A DNA stretch of 11,537 nt, from the NCBI GenBank assembly GCA_023433855.1, contig JAEYTV010000338.1, positions 1-11,537 on the forward strand, given 5' to 3'. This document shows, in pieces, positions 1 through 6,492 of this stretch (positions within the stretch are counted from its first letter, which is position 1; each line of letters opens with the position of its first letter). Made by a program: the position numbers and the translations under genes. This DNA is from Pseudomonadota bacterium. Its GTDB lineage: Bacteria; Pseudomonadota; Alphaproteobacteria; Rhizobiales; Rhizobiaceae. The notes beneath the pieces were generated by a model. It was not told where the DNA came from. It made no database searches and worked only from the letters and a program-made list of their open reading frames with translations.

Positions 1-585
1 GACGTCGATGGCGCTCCGGTCATCCTGGTCTCGGCGCTTTCCAGCCATACCAGGGGACTTGCGGCCGATCCCCGTTGCTCCCTGCTCGCCGGGGAACCCG
101 GCAAAGGCGATCCTCTTGCCCACCCTCGCATCACCGTTCAGGCCGTCGCCGAAGGTGTGGCGCGGGGCAGCGCCGAGCATGATCGTATCCGCAGCCGTTT
201 CCTGCAGCGGCATTCGAAAGCGGCCTTGTACGTGGATTTCCCCGACTTCCGCTTTTTCCGGCTCGTACCCCTCGGCGGATCGCTTAATGGCGGTTTTGGC
301 CAGGCCTATGCGCTCACCGGAAGCGATCTGCTGATCGCGGAGCCGGGAACCACGCCAGAATGGCTCGCCCTGCCGGAGCAACTGAATGGCCGGCCGGGCG
401 CAGCAACCGCCTTCACGGCCGGGCACAAAGGCAGGAACGGCGGGAACTGGCGCGTCTGCGGCGTCGATCGCGCTGGCCTGGATCTTGTCTGCGGGGACCT
501 CCTGATCCGGCACGAATTTAACCACCTGATGGACTCCCCGGACGCAGTACTTGATTATATTTCTGCCGCGGCTAAAGTAGTTTAG
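1..585 (+). CDS. HugZ / pyridoxamine 5'-phosphate oxidase-like FMN protein (5' truncated)
   Basis: The frame is open from the first base of the window to TAG at 583-585 (194 codons), so the start lies upstream. The first visible residues, including VSALSSHTRGL, ADPRCSLL and HPRITVQ, are the split-barrel flavin-binding core shared by PNPOx-like and HugZ-family proteins. The segment YVDFPDFRFFRLVPLGGSLN continues the barrel. The end (CGVDRAGLDLVCGD, HEFNHLMDSPDAVL) resembles the DUF2470-like C-terminal domain that HugZ-type proteins carry. Family members bind FMN and some bind or degrade heme; which applies here cannot be told from the sequence. Members are usually near 240-250 residues, so roughly the first 50 are missing. 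A NolR-like regulator follows 115 bases downstream on the same strand and may share control with it. Family assignment is fairly secure; substrate is unknown. Confidence 0.8.
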   Translation, partial: DVDGAPVILVSALSSHTRGLAADPRCSLLAGEPGKGDPLAHPRITVQAVAEGVARGSAEHDRIRSRFLQRHSKAALYVDFPDFRFFRLVPLGGSLNGGFGQAYALTGSDLLIAEPGTTPEWLALPEQLNGRPGAATAFTAGHKGRNGGNWRVCGVDRAGLDLVCGDLLIRHEFNHLMDSPDAVLDYISAAAKVV

Positions 586-599
586 TTCCGAGGCCTAAT
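561..599. promoter_or_regulatory. Candidate NolR/ArsR-type operator cluster (TTTAG half-sites)
   Basis: Three related half-sites overlap and follow the stop codon of the HugZ-like gene. CTAAA at 572-576 and TTTAG at 581-585 form a 5-4-5 inverted repeat. TTTAG at 581-585 also pairs imperfectly with CTAAT at 595-599 across nine bases. As I recall it, the NolR consensus is (A/T)TTAG-N9-A(T/A). One match lies on the minus strand at 576-561 (TTTAG, nine bases, AA). Its position just upstream of the NolR-like gene suggests autoregulation. This is inference; the motif is short and AT-rich. Confidence 0.3.
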
Positions 600-627
600 T
601 TTTGGATATACAATACCTTTTGCGGGG

Positions 628-657
628 TTGTTATTTTCGTATTGGACGGGCTTAAAT
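628..657 (+). promoter_or_regulatory. Weak candidate promoter for the NolR-like gene
   Basis: TTGTTA at 628-633 and TTAAAT at 652-657 are separated by 18 bases in an AT-rich stretch between the HugZ-like gene and the regulator. The fit to the sigma-70 consensus is moderate and no other data support it. Confidence 0.22.
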
Positions 658-700
658 TTGGGTGGGGGGCCGCCTGTAAGGATGAGGGGAATTTTGATTG

Positions 701-1021
701 ATGGATAGGATGGAACTTTCTGAGCATTCGGCAGCTGCAGCAGGGTTGTTGTCTGCAATGGCAAACCCAAAGCGTTTGATGATCCTTTGCTGCCTGGTCA
801 AAGGCGAGGTGGCGGTTGGAGCGCTCGCGTCGCAGGTCGGGCTCAGCCAGTCCGCGCTCTCCCAGCACCTTTCCAAGCTGCGCGCCCAGAAGCTTGTGAG
901 AACCCGCCGCGACGCACAGACGATCTATTACTCCAGCACCTCCGAATCGGTCATCAAGGTTCTTGAGACCTTGGAAGAGATCTATTGCAGTCCGGCACGG
1001 AAGACCTCCGCTGCGGCGTGA
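701..1021 (+). CDS. ArsR/SmtB-family repressor, NolR-like with a BigR/SqrR-type cysteine pair
   Basis: This 106-residue winged-helix repressor closely follows rhizobial NolR through its DNA-binding core: LSAMANPKRL near 17-26, the recognition region VGLSQSALSQHLSKLRAQ near 46-63, and the wing TRRDAQTIYYSS near 68-79. NolR is a global repressor of nodulation and other genes. NolR as I remember it has no cysteines at the sensor positions. Here Cys30 (with Cys31) and Cys96 are 66 residues apart, the spacing of the redox or persulfide-sensing cysteines in BigR (42/108) and SqrR (41/107). A thiol switch is therefore plausible; it is inferred, not shown. The ATG at 701 is chosen with GAGGGGA at 684-690 upstream; TTG at 698 and ATG at 710 are alternatives. 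The neighbouring flavin/heme-type HugZ-like gene would suit a redox theme. Confidence 0.85.
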   Translation: MDRMELSEHSAAAAGLLSAMANPKRLMILCCLVKGEVAVGALASQVGLSQSALSQHLSKLRAQKLVRTRRDAQTIYYSSTSESVIKVLETLEEIYCSPARKTSAAA

Positions 1022-1281
1022 GATCGATAGCGCCGGCTGGTGGCTGGCGGCTGAAGCCATCTTCAACACCTGATTGGATTGTACCAGAACCCGGCTCCGG
1101 CACTGATGGCCGAAGTCCGGGTATCGCTGTGTGGGGTACCCCGCGGTCTCTCGTTTCTGGCCCGGAAGGCGGTTGACGGGCCGCCTCCCCCTGATAACTT
1201 GACCTTGCAGTCAAAACTCGGCGCAGCGCCGCCGAGCGGGGAATGGCCGCCCGAGCAGTTCGAACGGCCATGGAGAGCATC
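1022..1281. other. Non-coding leader ahead of the aminotransferase gene
   Basis: No convincing gene lies in these 260 bases. A 10-base palindrome GGGGTACCCC sits at 1133-1142. An inverted repeat TTGAC-N6-GTCAA occupies 1199-1214. No T-tract terminator is visible after the NolR-like gene, so some readthrough into this leader is possible. Confidence 0.4.
1173..1200 (+). promoter_or_regulatory. Candidate promoter of the aminotransferase gene
   Basis: TTGACG at 1173-1178 is a good -35 hexamer. TAACTT at 1195-1200, after a 16-base spacer, is a weak -10. The inverted repeat TTGAC-N6-GTCAA at 1199-1214 would lie over the predicted start of transcription and could be an operator. The leader would be about 75 bases long. 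Confidence 0.3.
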
Positions 1282-2610
1282 ATGTCCAATCGTCTTAATA
1301 CCACGCCCAACGATCTGCGGGCGTTCTGGATGCCGTTCACGGCAAACCGCCAATTCAAGCAGGAACCGCGCCTTTTCGTCGGTGCGAAGGATATGCATTA
1401 CACGACGCATGACGGGCGCCAGGTGCTCGATGCGACAGCGGGCCTGTGGTGCGTCAATGCGGGGCACTGCCGGCCGAAGATCACCGAGGCGATCCGCGAG
1501 CAGGCGGGTGAACTGGACTATGCGCCCGCTTTCCAGCTTGGACATCCCAAGGCTTTCGAGCTTGCGAACCGTCTGGTCGATATCGCCCCAGAAGGCATGA
1601 ACCACGTCCTCTATACCAACTCCGGCTCCGAATCGGTTGAGACGGCTCTGAAGGTGGCGCTTGCCTATCATCGCGCCAAGGGCAACGGATCGCGCTTCCG
1701 GCTGATCGGTCGCGAGCGCGGTTACCATGGCGTCAATTTCGGCGGCATCTCTGTCGGCGGCATCGTTGCCAACCGCAAGATGTTCGGGACGCTTCTCACC
1801 GGCGTCGACCACATGCCGCACACCCACATTCCCGCCAAGAACGCCTTCACGAGAGGCCAGCCGGAGCATGGCGGCGATCTTGCGAGCGAACTGGAGCGCA
1901 TCGTCACGCTGCATGACGCCTCGACTATCGCAGCGGTGATCGTGGAGCCCGTTGCCGGATCGACCGGCGTGCTGATCCCGCCCAAGGGCTATCTGCAGAA
2001 GCTGCGCGAGATCTGCACCAGGCACGGCATCCTGTTGATCTTCGACGAAGTCATCACCGGCTTTGGCCGTCTCGGAGCCCCGTTCGCCGCCCAGTACTTC
2101 GATGTGAAGCCCGATATCATCACCACGGCGAAGGGCCTGACCAACGGCGTCATCCCGATGGGCGCGGTCTTCGTCACCTCCGAGATCCATGACGCGTTCA
2201 TGAACGGACCGGAGCATATGATCGAGTTCATGCATGGCTACACCTATTCCGGCAACCCGATCGCCTCGGCGGCAGGCCTGGCAACGCTCGAGACCTACAA
2301 GGAAGAAGGCCTCTTCGACCGCGCCCGGGAGATCTCCCCCTATTGGGAGGAAGGCCTGCATTCGCTGAAGGATCTGCCGAACGTCACCGACATCCGCAAT
2401 CTCGGCCTGATCGGCGCAATCGAACTCGATCCAATCGCCGGGGAACCAACCAAGCGTGCCTTCACCGCCTTCCTGAAAGCCTACGAAAATGGCCTGCTGA
2501 TCCGCACCACGGGGGACATCATCGCCATGTCGCCGCCGCTGATCGTCGAAAAGCACCATATCGACGAGATCTTCGGCAAGCTGCGGGAGATCCTGAAGAG
2601 CAACGTCTGA
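1282..2610 (+). CDS. Omega-amino acid (beta-alanine):pyruvate aminotransferase, class III
   Basis: The protein (442 residues) is a fold-type I, class III PLP aminotransferase. The nearest family I recognise is the beta-alanine/omega-amino-acid:pyruvate transaminases, which move an amino group from a terminal amine to pyruvate, giving alanine and a semialdehyde. Supporting segments are FWMPFTANRQF near the N-terminus, TNSGSESVETALK (PLP phosphate region), RGYHGVNFGG (ring stacking), FDEVITGFGR with cofactor Asp255, and TTAKGLTNG with Schiff-base Lys284, 29 residues later as usual. HGYTYSGNP follows. Length is typical of the family. ATG at 1282 is preferred because GGAG at 1272-1275 lies six bases upstream; in-frame ATGs at 1243 and 1270 are less well placed. 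The gene appears monocistronic, with a strong terminator after it. The exact amine substrate (beta-alanine, taurine, GABA or a polyamine product) cannot be read from sequence. Confidence 0.9.
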   Translation: MSNRLNTTPNDLRAFWMPFTANRQFKQEPRLFVGAKDMHYTTHDGRQVLDATAGLWCVNAGHCRPKITEAIREQAGELDYAPAFQLGHPKAFELANRLVDIAPEGMNHVLYTNSGSESVETALKVALAYHRAKGNGSRFRLIGRERGYHGVNFGGISVGGIVANRKMFGTLLTGVDHMPHTHIPAKNAFTRGQPEHGGDLASELERIVTLHDASTIAAVIVEPVAGSTGVLIPPKGYLQKLREICTRHGILLIFDEVITGFGRLGAPFAAQYFDVKPDIITTAKGLTNGVIPMGAVFVTSEIHDAFMNGPEHMIEFMHGYTYSGNPIASAAGLATLETYKEEGLFDRAREISPYWEEGLHSLKDLPNVTDIRNLGLIGAIELDPIAGEPTKRAFTAFLKAYENGLLIRTTGDIIAMSPPLIVEKHHIDEIFGKLREILKSNV

Positions 2611-2634
2611 CCGTCGCTCCGATTTCCGGCATAG

Positions 2635-2666
2635 CAAAAGGCGGGGGTTCCAGCCTCCGCCTTTTG
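2635..2666 (+). terminator. Rho-independent terminator after the aminotransferase gene
   Basis: CAAAAGGCGG at 2635-2644 pairs perfectly with CCGCCTTTTG at 2657-2666. A G-T and two G-C pairs can extend the stem inward. The T-run is inside the 3' arm. The symmetry means it could act in both directions. Confidence 0.85.
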
Positions 2667-2706
2667 CATTCGGAGTCTGCGGCGAAACACTCCTCATCGT
2701 CCGCAA

Positions 2707-2736
2707 TTGCGGGCCGAGCGAACCGGAACGGATAAA
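2707..2736 (+). promoter_or_regulatory. Candidate promoter of the LivK-type gene
   Basis: TTGCGG at 2707-2712 and GATAAA at 2731-2736 lie 18 bases apart, just after the upstream terminator. The match is moderate. It would give a leader of about 200 bases before the ATG at 2941. Confidence 0.27.
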
Positions 2737-2908
2737 AACTCAGGTCGATCCGTTATCTTCTTGCGTGGCCCATTCCAAATTCCTAGAGAAGATGCTGTCG
2801 GTCGCCGCAAGCCAAACGTGGCGCGGCGCCGCATCGACCGCATCGCCTTTCGGGCTTGGCATGAGGCCCGTCGGTCGGCAACCGGAAGGTGCGAGATGCG
2901 GCGTGACT

Positions 2909-2923
2909 GGGCACGTCGTGCCC
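2909..2923. promoter_or_regulatory. 15-base palindrome beside the LivK-type ribosome binding site
   Basis: GGGCACG at 2909-2915 and CGTGCCC at 2917-2923 form a perfect inverted repeat around one base, eight bases before the Shine-Dalgarno GGAG at 2931-2934. It could be a protein operator, or a 6-bp RNA hairpin with a three-base loop that affects translation. A second, imperfect hairpin (CGGGC at 2851-2855 with GCCCG at 2866-2870) lies further upstream. The remainder of 2667-2940 shows no gene. Confidence 0.4.
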
Positions 2924-2940
2924 CACCCAAGGAGAGAAAC

Positions 2941-4047
2941 ATGAATCTCAAGATGCTTCTGGGCGCAACCGCCCTTGCCTCCCTCACCTTTGCCCCGCTG
3001 GCGCAGGCGGAGATTGTCATCGGGCTGATCGCGCCGCTCACCGGCCCCGTTGCGGCCTACGGCACTCAGGTGAAGAACGGCGCCGAAGTGGCCATAGATC
3101 AGATCAACAAGAACGGCGGCATCCTGGGCGAACAGGTCGTGCTCAAGACGGCAGACGACGCCGGCGAGCCGAAGCAGGGCGTGTCCGCCGCCAACCAGTT
3201 GGTCGGCGAAGGCGTGCGCTTTGTGGTCGGGCCCGTCACCTCGGGCGTCGCCATCCCTGCCTCAGACGTCCTTGCCGAAAACGGTGTCCTGATGGTGACA
3301 CCAACCGCAACCGCGCCGGATCTCACCACGCGCGGGCTCAACAATGTGCTGCGCACCTGCGGCCGGGACGACCAGCAGGCGGAAGTCGCCGCACGGTACG
3401 TGCTCGACAAATTCAAGGACAAGAAGGTCGCCATCATCAACGACAAGGGCCAGTACGGAAAGGGTCTGGCCGACGCGTTCAAGGCGACCCTCAACGCGGG
3501 CGGGGTCAACGAGGTGATCAACGACGCCGTCACACCCGGGGAGAAGGACTTCAGCGCCCTCACCACGCGCCTGAAATCGGAGAATGTCGAAGTCATCTAT
3601 TTCGGCGGCTACCACCCCGAAGGAGGCCTTCTGTCCCGACAGCTCGCCGACGCGGGCCTCAAGGCGACAATCATCGGTGGTGACGGGCTGTCGAACAGCG
3701 AATACTGGAACATCGCAACGGACCAGGCTGCCGGCACCGTATTCACCAATGCCACCGACGCGACCAAGAACCCGGACTCCAAGGCAGCTGCCGATGCGCT
3801 CGCAGCCAAGAACATACCGGCCGAAGCCTTCACGCTGAATGCCTATGCGGCTGTCGAGGTGATCAAGGCCGGCATAGAGAAGGCCGGAACCGCCGAGGAT
3901 ACCGAAGCGGTGGCGGCCGCGCTGAAGGACGGACAGCCGATCAAGACTGCCATCGGCGAAGTCACCTACGGGGAGACCGGCGACCTCACCTCCCAGAGCT
4001 TCTCGCTCTTCAAGTGGGAAGACGGCAAGATCGTCCCAGCCGAATAG
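2941..4047 (+). CDS. Periplasmic branched-chain-type amino-acid-binding protein (LivK/LivJ family), orphan
   Basis: This 368-residue protein is the extracellular solute-binding component of an ABC importer of the Liv type. Residues 1-23 are a signal peptide (charged start, hydrophobic run, cleavage after AQA) and the mature protein would begin [12 protein letters not shown]. Family landmarks follow: [63 protein letters not shown] and [10 protein letters not shown]. The two disulfide cysteines of E. coli LivJ are replaced here (DDAG and VTSG), and the ligand-binding Glu region reads GGDG, with Asp instead. Start at 2941 fits the signal peptide and GGAG at 2931-2934; the open frame upstream to 2707 lacks gene features. 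No permease or ATPase genes are adjacent, so it must work with subunits encoded elsewhere. The ligand is likely a small amino acid; which one is unknown. Confidence 0.9.
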   Translation: MNLKMLLGATALASLTFAPLAQAEIVIGLIAPLTGPVAAYGTQVKNGAEVAIDQINKNGGILGEQVVLKTADDAGEPKQGVSAANQLVGEGVRFVVGPVTSGVAIPASDVLAENGVLMVTPTATAPDLTTRGLNNVLRTCGRDDQQAEVAARYVLDKFKDKKVAIINDKGQYGKGLADAFKATLNAGGVNEVINDAVTPGEKDFSALTTRLKSENVEVIYFGGYHPEGGLLSRQLADAGLKATIIGGDGLSNSEYWNIATDQAAGTVFTNATDATKNPDSKAAADALAAKNIPAEAFTLNAYAAVEVIKAGIEKAGTAEDTEAVAAALKDGQPIKTAIGEVTYGETGDLTSQSFSLFKWEDGKIVPAE

Positions 4048-4078
4048 CCTGGTACCACCGGATTCGTTGAAAGATGAG

Positions 4079-4108
4079 CGGGCGCCTCCGGGCGCCCGTT
4101 TGCTTTTT
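4079..4108 (+). terminator. Rho-independent terminator after the LivK-type gene
   Basis: CGGGCGCC at 4079-4086 and GGCGCCCG at 4091-4098 form a perfect 8-bp GC-rich stem with a TCCG loop, followed by TTTGCTTTTT. It is a strong intrinsic terminator. It also lies just beyond the stop of the convergent Lrp gene, where the T-run does not help the other direction. Confidence 0.9.
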
Positions 4109-4125
4109 GCCTTCTGCAGGCGGCC

Positions 4126-4587
4126 TTACTCCAGATGCACTGCCAGCGTCCGCTTGAGCGTCTTCAGGACGACGCTCGTCGTGAATTTCCGGACATTGGG
4201 ATTGAGTTCCATCATCCGATCGGCCAGCGCATCAAAATGCTCCACCGAGCGGACCAGAATGACCAGCGTGAAGTCGCCGCGTCCGGATGTGTTCCACGCC
4301 TCCTGCACTTCCGGTGTCTCCGAGATCCAGCGGAGGAACGATTGCATGAGTTCCGGCCGGTCGCGCTCCAGTTCCACCTCGACCAGCAACGACACGGCCG
4401 CCCCCAACTTCTTCGGGTCGACGATCGATACGTCACGGAGGATCACCTTGTCCTTGCGAAGCTTCTGCAGGCGTCGTTGTGCCGAGGACGGAGAAAGGCC
4501 GACACGTTCGGCAAGCTCGTTCAGGGTAATGGTGGCGTCCTGCTGCATCAGTACAAGGATCTGACGGTCGGCTTTGGTAAGCACCAT
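4126..4587 (-). CDS. Lrp/AsnC-family transcriptional regulator
   Basis: The product (153 residues from the chosen start) has the standard two parts of the family. An N-terminal winged HTH occupies about 5-60 (LTKADRQILVLMQQDATITL, then ELAERVGLSPSSAQRRLQKL with the recognition helix). A C-terminal RAM ligand-binding domain occupies about 65-150 and includes the SGRGDFTLVILV turn that binds effector amino acids in relatives. It probably regulates the divergent dehydratase-like gene in response to an amino acid, the usual arrangement for local Lrp-type regulators. The start is uncertain. ATG at 4587 gives a normal-length protein but has no Shine-Dalgarno; a TTG at 4641 would add 18 residues without family character. 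The gene is convergent with the LivK-type gene. Confidence 0.88.
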   Translation of the reverse strand: MVLTKADRQILVLMQQDATITLNELAERVGLSPSSAQRRLQKLRKDKVILRDVSIVDPKKLGAAVSLLVEVELERDRPELMQSFLRWISETPEVQEAWNTSGRGDFTLVILVRSVEHFDALADRMMELNPNVRKFTTSVVLKTLKRTLAVHLE

Positions 4588-4686
4588 GAGGAGAAAACCC
4601 GTTGACGGTTCAATATCCGGCAAAAACTCCCGCTCGCGCAACCCATGTCGGGTACATCTCCGGATTTATCTTGGCAGACTACCTTC
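4588..4686. promoter_or_regulatory. Divergent control region between the Lrp and dehydratase genes
   Basis: The 99 bases hold both promoters by inference. Visible symmetries are ACCC-N5-GGGT at 4641-4653 and ATCCGG at 4615-4620 mirrored by CCGGAT at 4660-4665. Neither matches a known Lrp box well. TTGACG at 4602-4607 has no good -10 partner. If translation of the dehydratase began at ATG 4645, about 40 bases of this region would be coding. Confidence 0.35.
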
Positions 4687-5646
4687 ATGACACAGAATCA
4701 ACCACTCCCTTCCGCAGACGGCATCCTTGCCGCTTCCGCAAGCATCGATCCGGTTTTCATCAACAGCCCGCTGATTGAACAGCAGACGGCTAACGCAGCA
4801 CTCGGTGTTCGGCTGTTCGCCAAGATCGAGACCCTCAACCCGATCCGATCCTTCAAGGGACGCGGGACCGACTGGTGGATGCGGAACCAGCCCGCCGGCG
4901 ATCACCCGATCATTTCTGCGTCGGCCGGTAATTTCGGCCAGGGTCTTGCCTATGCCGGTCGCAGCCATGGCCGTCGGGCGGTCATCTTTGCCGCCACGAC
5001 GGCGAATCCCGGCAAGGTCGAGGCGATGCGGCGCTTCGGCGCGGAAGTTCGCCTCGAAGGTGCCGACTTCGACGCCGCCAAGGCTGCGGCCCGTACCTAT
5101 GCCGAGGCGAACGGCTGCCCCTTCGTGGAGGACGGTGCGCTGAAGGAGATCGCCGAGGGCGCGGGCACGATTGCGCTGGAGATCACCGAGCAACTATCGC
5201 GCCCGGCCGTTGCGCTGGACGCGATCGTCGTGCCGCTCGGCAACGGCGCACTGCTGACGGGCGTTGGCGCCTGGATCCGTGCCAAGGCGCCCGGCTGCAG
5301 GGTGATCGGCGTCGTCGCTTCGAACGCGCCCGCCATGAAGCAATCATGGGAGACCGGACGGATCGTGTCGACCGCGTCCGCCGTCACGGCGGCTGATGGC
5401 ATCGCGGTGCGCGAATGCGTTCCCTATGCACTGCATTGCATGAAAACCACCGTCGACGAGGTCTGGGAGGCAAGCGAGCCGGCAATCCGCGCAGCACGCG
5501 ACGTCTGCCGCATCCACTATGGCCTGGTGGTCGAGGAGGCTGGGGCCGCCGGCATTGCCGGGCTTCTGGAACACGGTGCCGGCCTCCGGGGCTGCACCGT
5601 GGCCACCATCCTGTGCGGCGGCAATGTGCGTACCGACATGGCGTGA
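4687..5646 (+). CDS. Threonine/serine dehydratase-like PLP enzyme (fold type II)
   Basis: The 319-residue protein is a fold-type II PLP enzyme of the threonine/serine dehydratase group, which deaminates hydroxyamino acids to 2-oxo acids and ammonia. The Schiff-base lysine is Lys57 in NPIRSFKGRG. SAGNFGQGLAYAG is the substrate-carboxylate loop, PLGNGALLTG the glycine loop that holds the PLP phosphate, and ILCGGNV the segment near the pyridine nitrogen. No C-terminal ACT regulatory domain is present, so it is of the catabolic or single-domain type. Dehydratase, ammonia-lyase and racemase activities share this fold and cannot be separated here. ATG 4687 is chosen because the next residues resemble the family N-terminus; ATG 4645 (14 more residues) is possible and neither has a clear Shine-Dalgarno. 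The divergent Lrp-type gene is its probable regulator. Confidence 0.82.
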   Translation: MTQNQPLPSADGILAASASIDPVFINSPLIEQQTANAALGVRLFAKIETLNPIRSFKGRGTDWWMRNQPAGDHPIISASAGNFGQGLAYAGRSHGRRAVIFAATTANPGKVEAMRRFGAEVRLEGADFDAAKAAARTYAEANGCPFVEDGALKEIAEGAGTIALEITEQLSRPAVALDAIVVPLGNGALLTGVGAWIRAKAPGCRVIGVVASNAPAMKQSWETGRIVSTASAVTAADGIAVRECVPYALHCMKTTVDEVWEASEPAIRAARDVCRIHYGLVVEEAGAAGIAGLLEHGAGLRGCTVATILCGGNVRTDMA

Positions 5647-5660
5647 CCCGTCAACAACAT

Positions 5661-5680
5661 GCCGGAGCGGGCCCGCCGGC
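5661..5680. terminator. Weak GC-rich hairpin between convergent genes
   Basis: GCCGG at 5661-5665 and CCGGC at 5676-5680 enclose the palindrome GCGGGCCCGC (5667-5676). It lies between the dehydratase stop and the convergent SDR stop. There is no T-tract, so termination is only a guess. Confidence 0.25.
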
Positions 5681-5692
5681 TGGCCCCTGCTC

Positions 5693-6371
5693 CTACTCCG
5701 CGTAGATCATCTTGCGGGTCATTCCTCCGTCCACGGTCAGGACCTGGCCGGTGACGAACCCGGCTGAGGCAAGGTAGAGCACGGCATCGGCGATATCCTG
5801 CGGGCGACCCGACCCGGCCGACTGGGTGCTGTTCGTGATCGAGGGGGCGCAAATCCTCATCACCGGAAATCCAGCCCGGTGCGATGGCGTTCACCCGGAT
5901 CTTGGGGCCGAGGCTGATGGCGAGCGCGTGAGTGAGCGCCACGAGCCCGCCCTTCGCAGCCGCATAGGCCTCGGTGCGCGGTTCGGACATGAAGGCCCGC
6001 GTCGACACCATGTTGATGATTGCACCGCCGCCTTCCATCAGCGGCACCGCCGCCCGGGTCATCAGGAAGGCTCCGGTCAGATGGCTGTCGGTGACCTGCC
6101 TCCATTGCGCAAGCGAGAGTTCGCCGATGAAGGCATTTGAGGGATTGGCGATACCCGCATTGTTCACGAGCAGGTCGAGCCTTTCCCAGCCGAGCTCCCC
6201 GAACGCGCCCGCCACGGAGGTTTCGTCGGCCACGTCGCAATGGACACAACGTGTCCCTTCGGGCCCCTCCTCCAGGTCGAAGGAGACGACCTCGTAACCC
6301 TCGCTTGCCAGTGATCTGCAAAGTCCTGCACCGATGAGGCCGGCGCCACCGGTAATGATTGCTCGCTTCAT
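5693..6371 (-). pseudogene. NAD(P)-dependent short-chain dehydrogenase, frameshifted near the C-terminus
   Basis: The first part reads as a classical [14 protein letters not shown] (nucleotide loop, residues 7-17), Asp32 at the end of the second strand (suggesting NAD), NNAG at 70-73, Ser123, and YAAAK with Tyr136 and Lys140. After the PVGRVG stretch the frame is lost. One surplus base near 5807 (plus-strand A) explains this: removing it restores [20 protein letters not shown], then [17 protein letters not shown] and a TAG at 5693-5695, the expected SDR ending. Without the correction the frame runs antisense through the dehydratase gene to 5517. The segment after APGWIS also seems about 11-15 residues short compared with relatives as I recall them, so an in-frame deletion is possible. 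Start 6371 suits the family; ATG 6392 has a better ribosome site. Either a young pseudogene or a sequencing error. Substrate unknown. Confidence 0.8.
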
Positions 6372-6415
6372 GGATGTGAAGATAGGCACCATCCATCATC
6401 CGTCCAGACGGTGCC
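6370..6415. promoter_or_regulatory. Inverted repeats at the divergent SDR / adenine deaminase region
   Basis: ATGGATG at 6370-6376 and CATCCAT at 6390-6396 form a 7-bp inverted repeat covering the SDR start codon. In the SDR transcript this could hide the start. GGCACC at 6385-6390 also mirrors GGTGCC at 6410-6415, with CGTC-CA-GACG at 6401-6410 inside. The rest of the 121-base gap up to 6492 shows no clear promoter and no riboswitch that I recognise. Confidence 0.3.
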
Positions 6416-6492
6416 GGTTGTCGTTTCCAACTCCCCCTTTCCGTGCGAGATGGTTAGTGTCGAAAGGACGAAGCCGACGCGGAGTACTGCTG

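Noticed and set aside
1063..2706. Long minus-strand open frame (547 codons) opposite the aminotransferase gene
   Set aside because: It is the antisense of a strongly recognisable enzyme in high-GC DNA, has no family motifs and spans a terminator. It is a codon-bias shadow.
2707..2940. N-terminal extension of the LivK-type gene
   Set aside because: The frame is open by chance. A clean signal peptide and Shine-Dalgarno mark ATG 2941 as the start.
5517..5692. C-terminal extension of the SDR antisense to the dehydratase gene
   Set aside because: It appears only because of the frameshift near 5807. The corrected frame ends at 5693 with the normal SDR C-terminus.
6372..6492. Purine riboswitch ahead of adenine deaminase
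   Set aside because: The short gap does not show the conserved core or three-way junction of a purine riboswitch; only simple inverted repeats are present.
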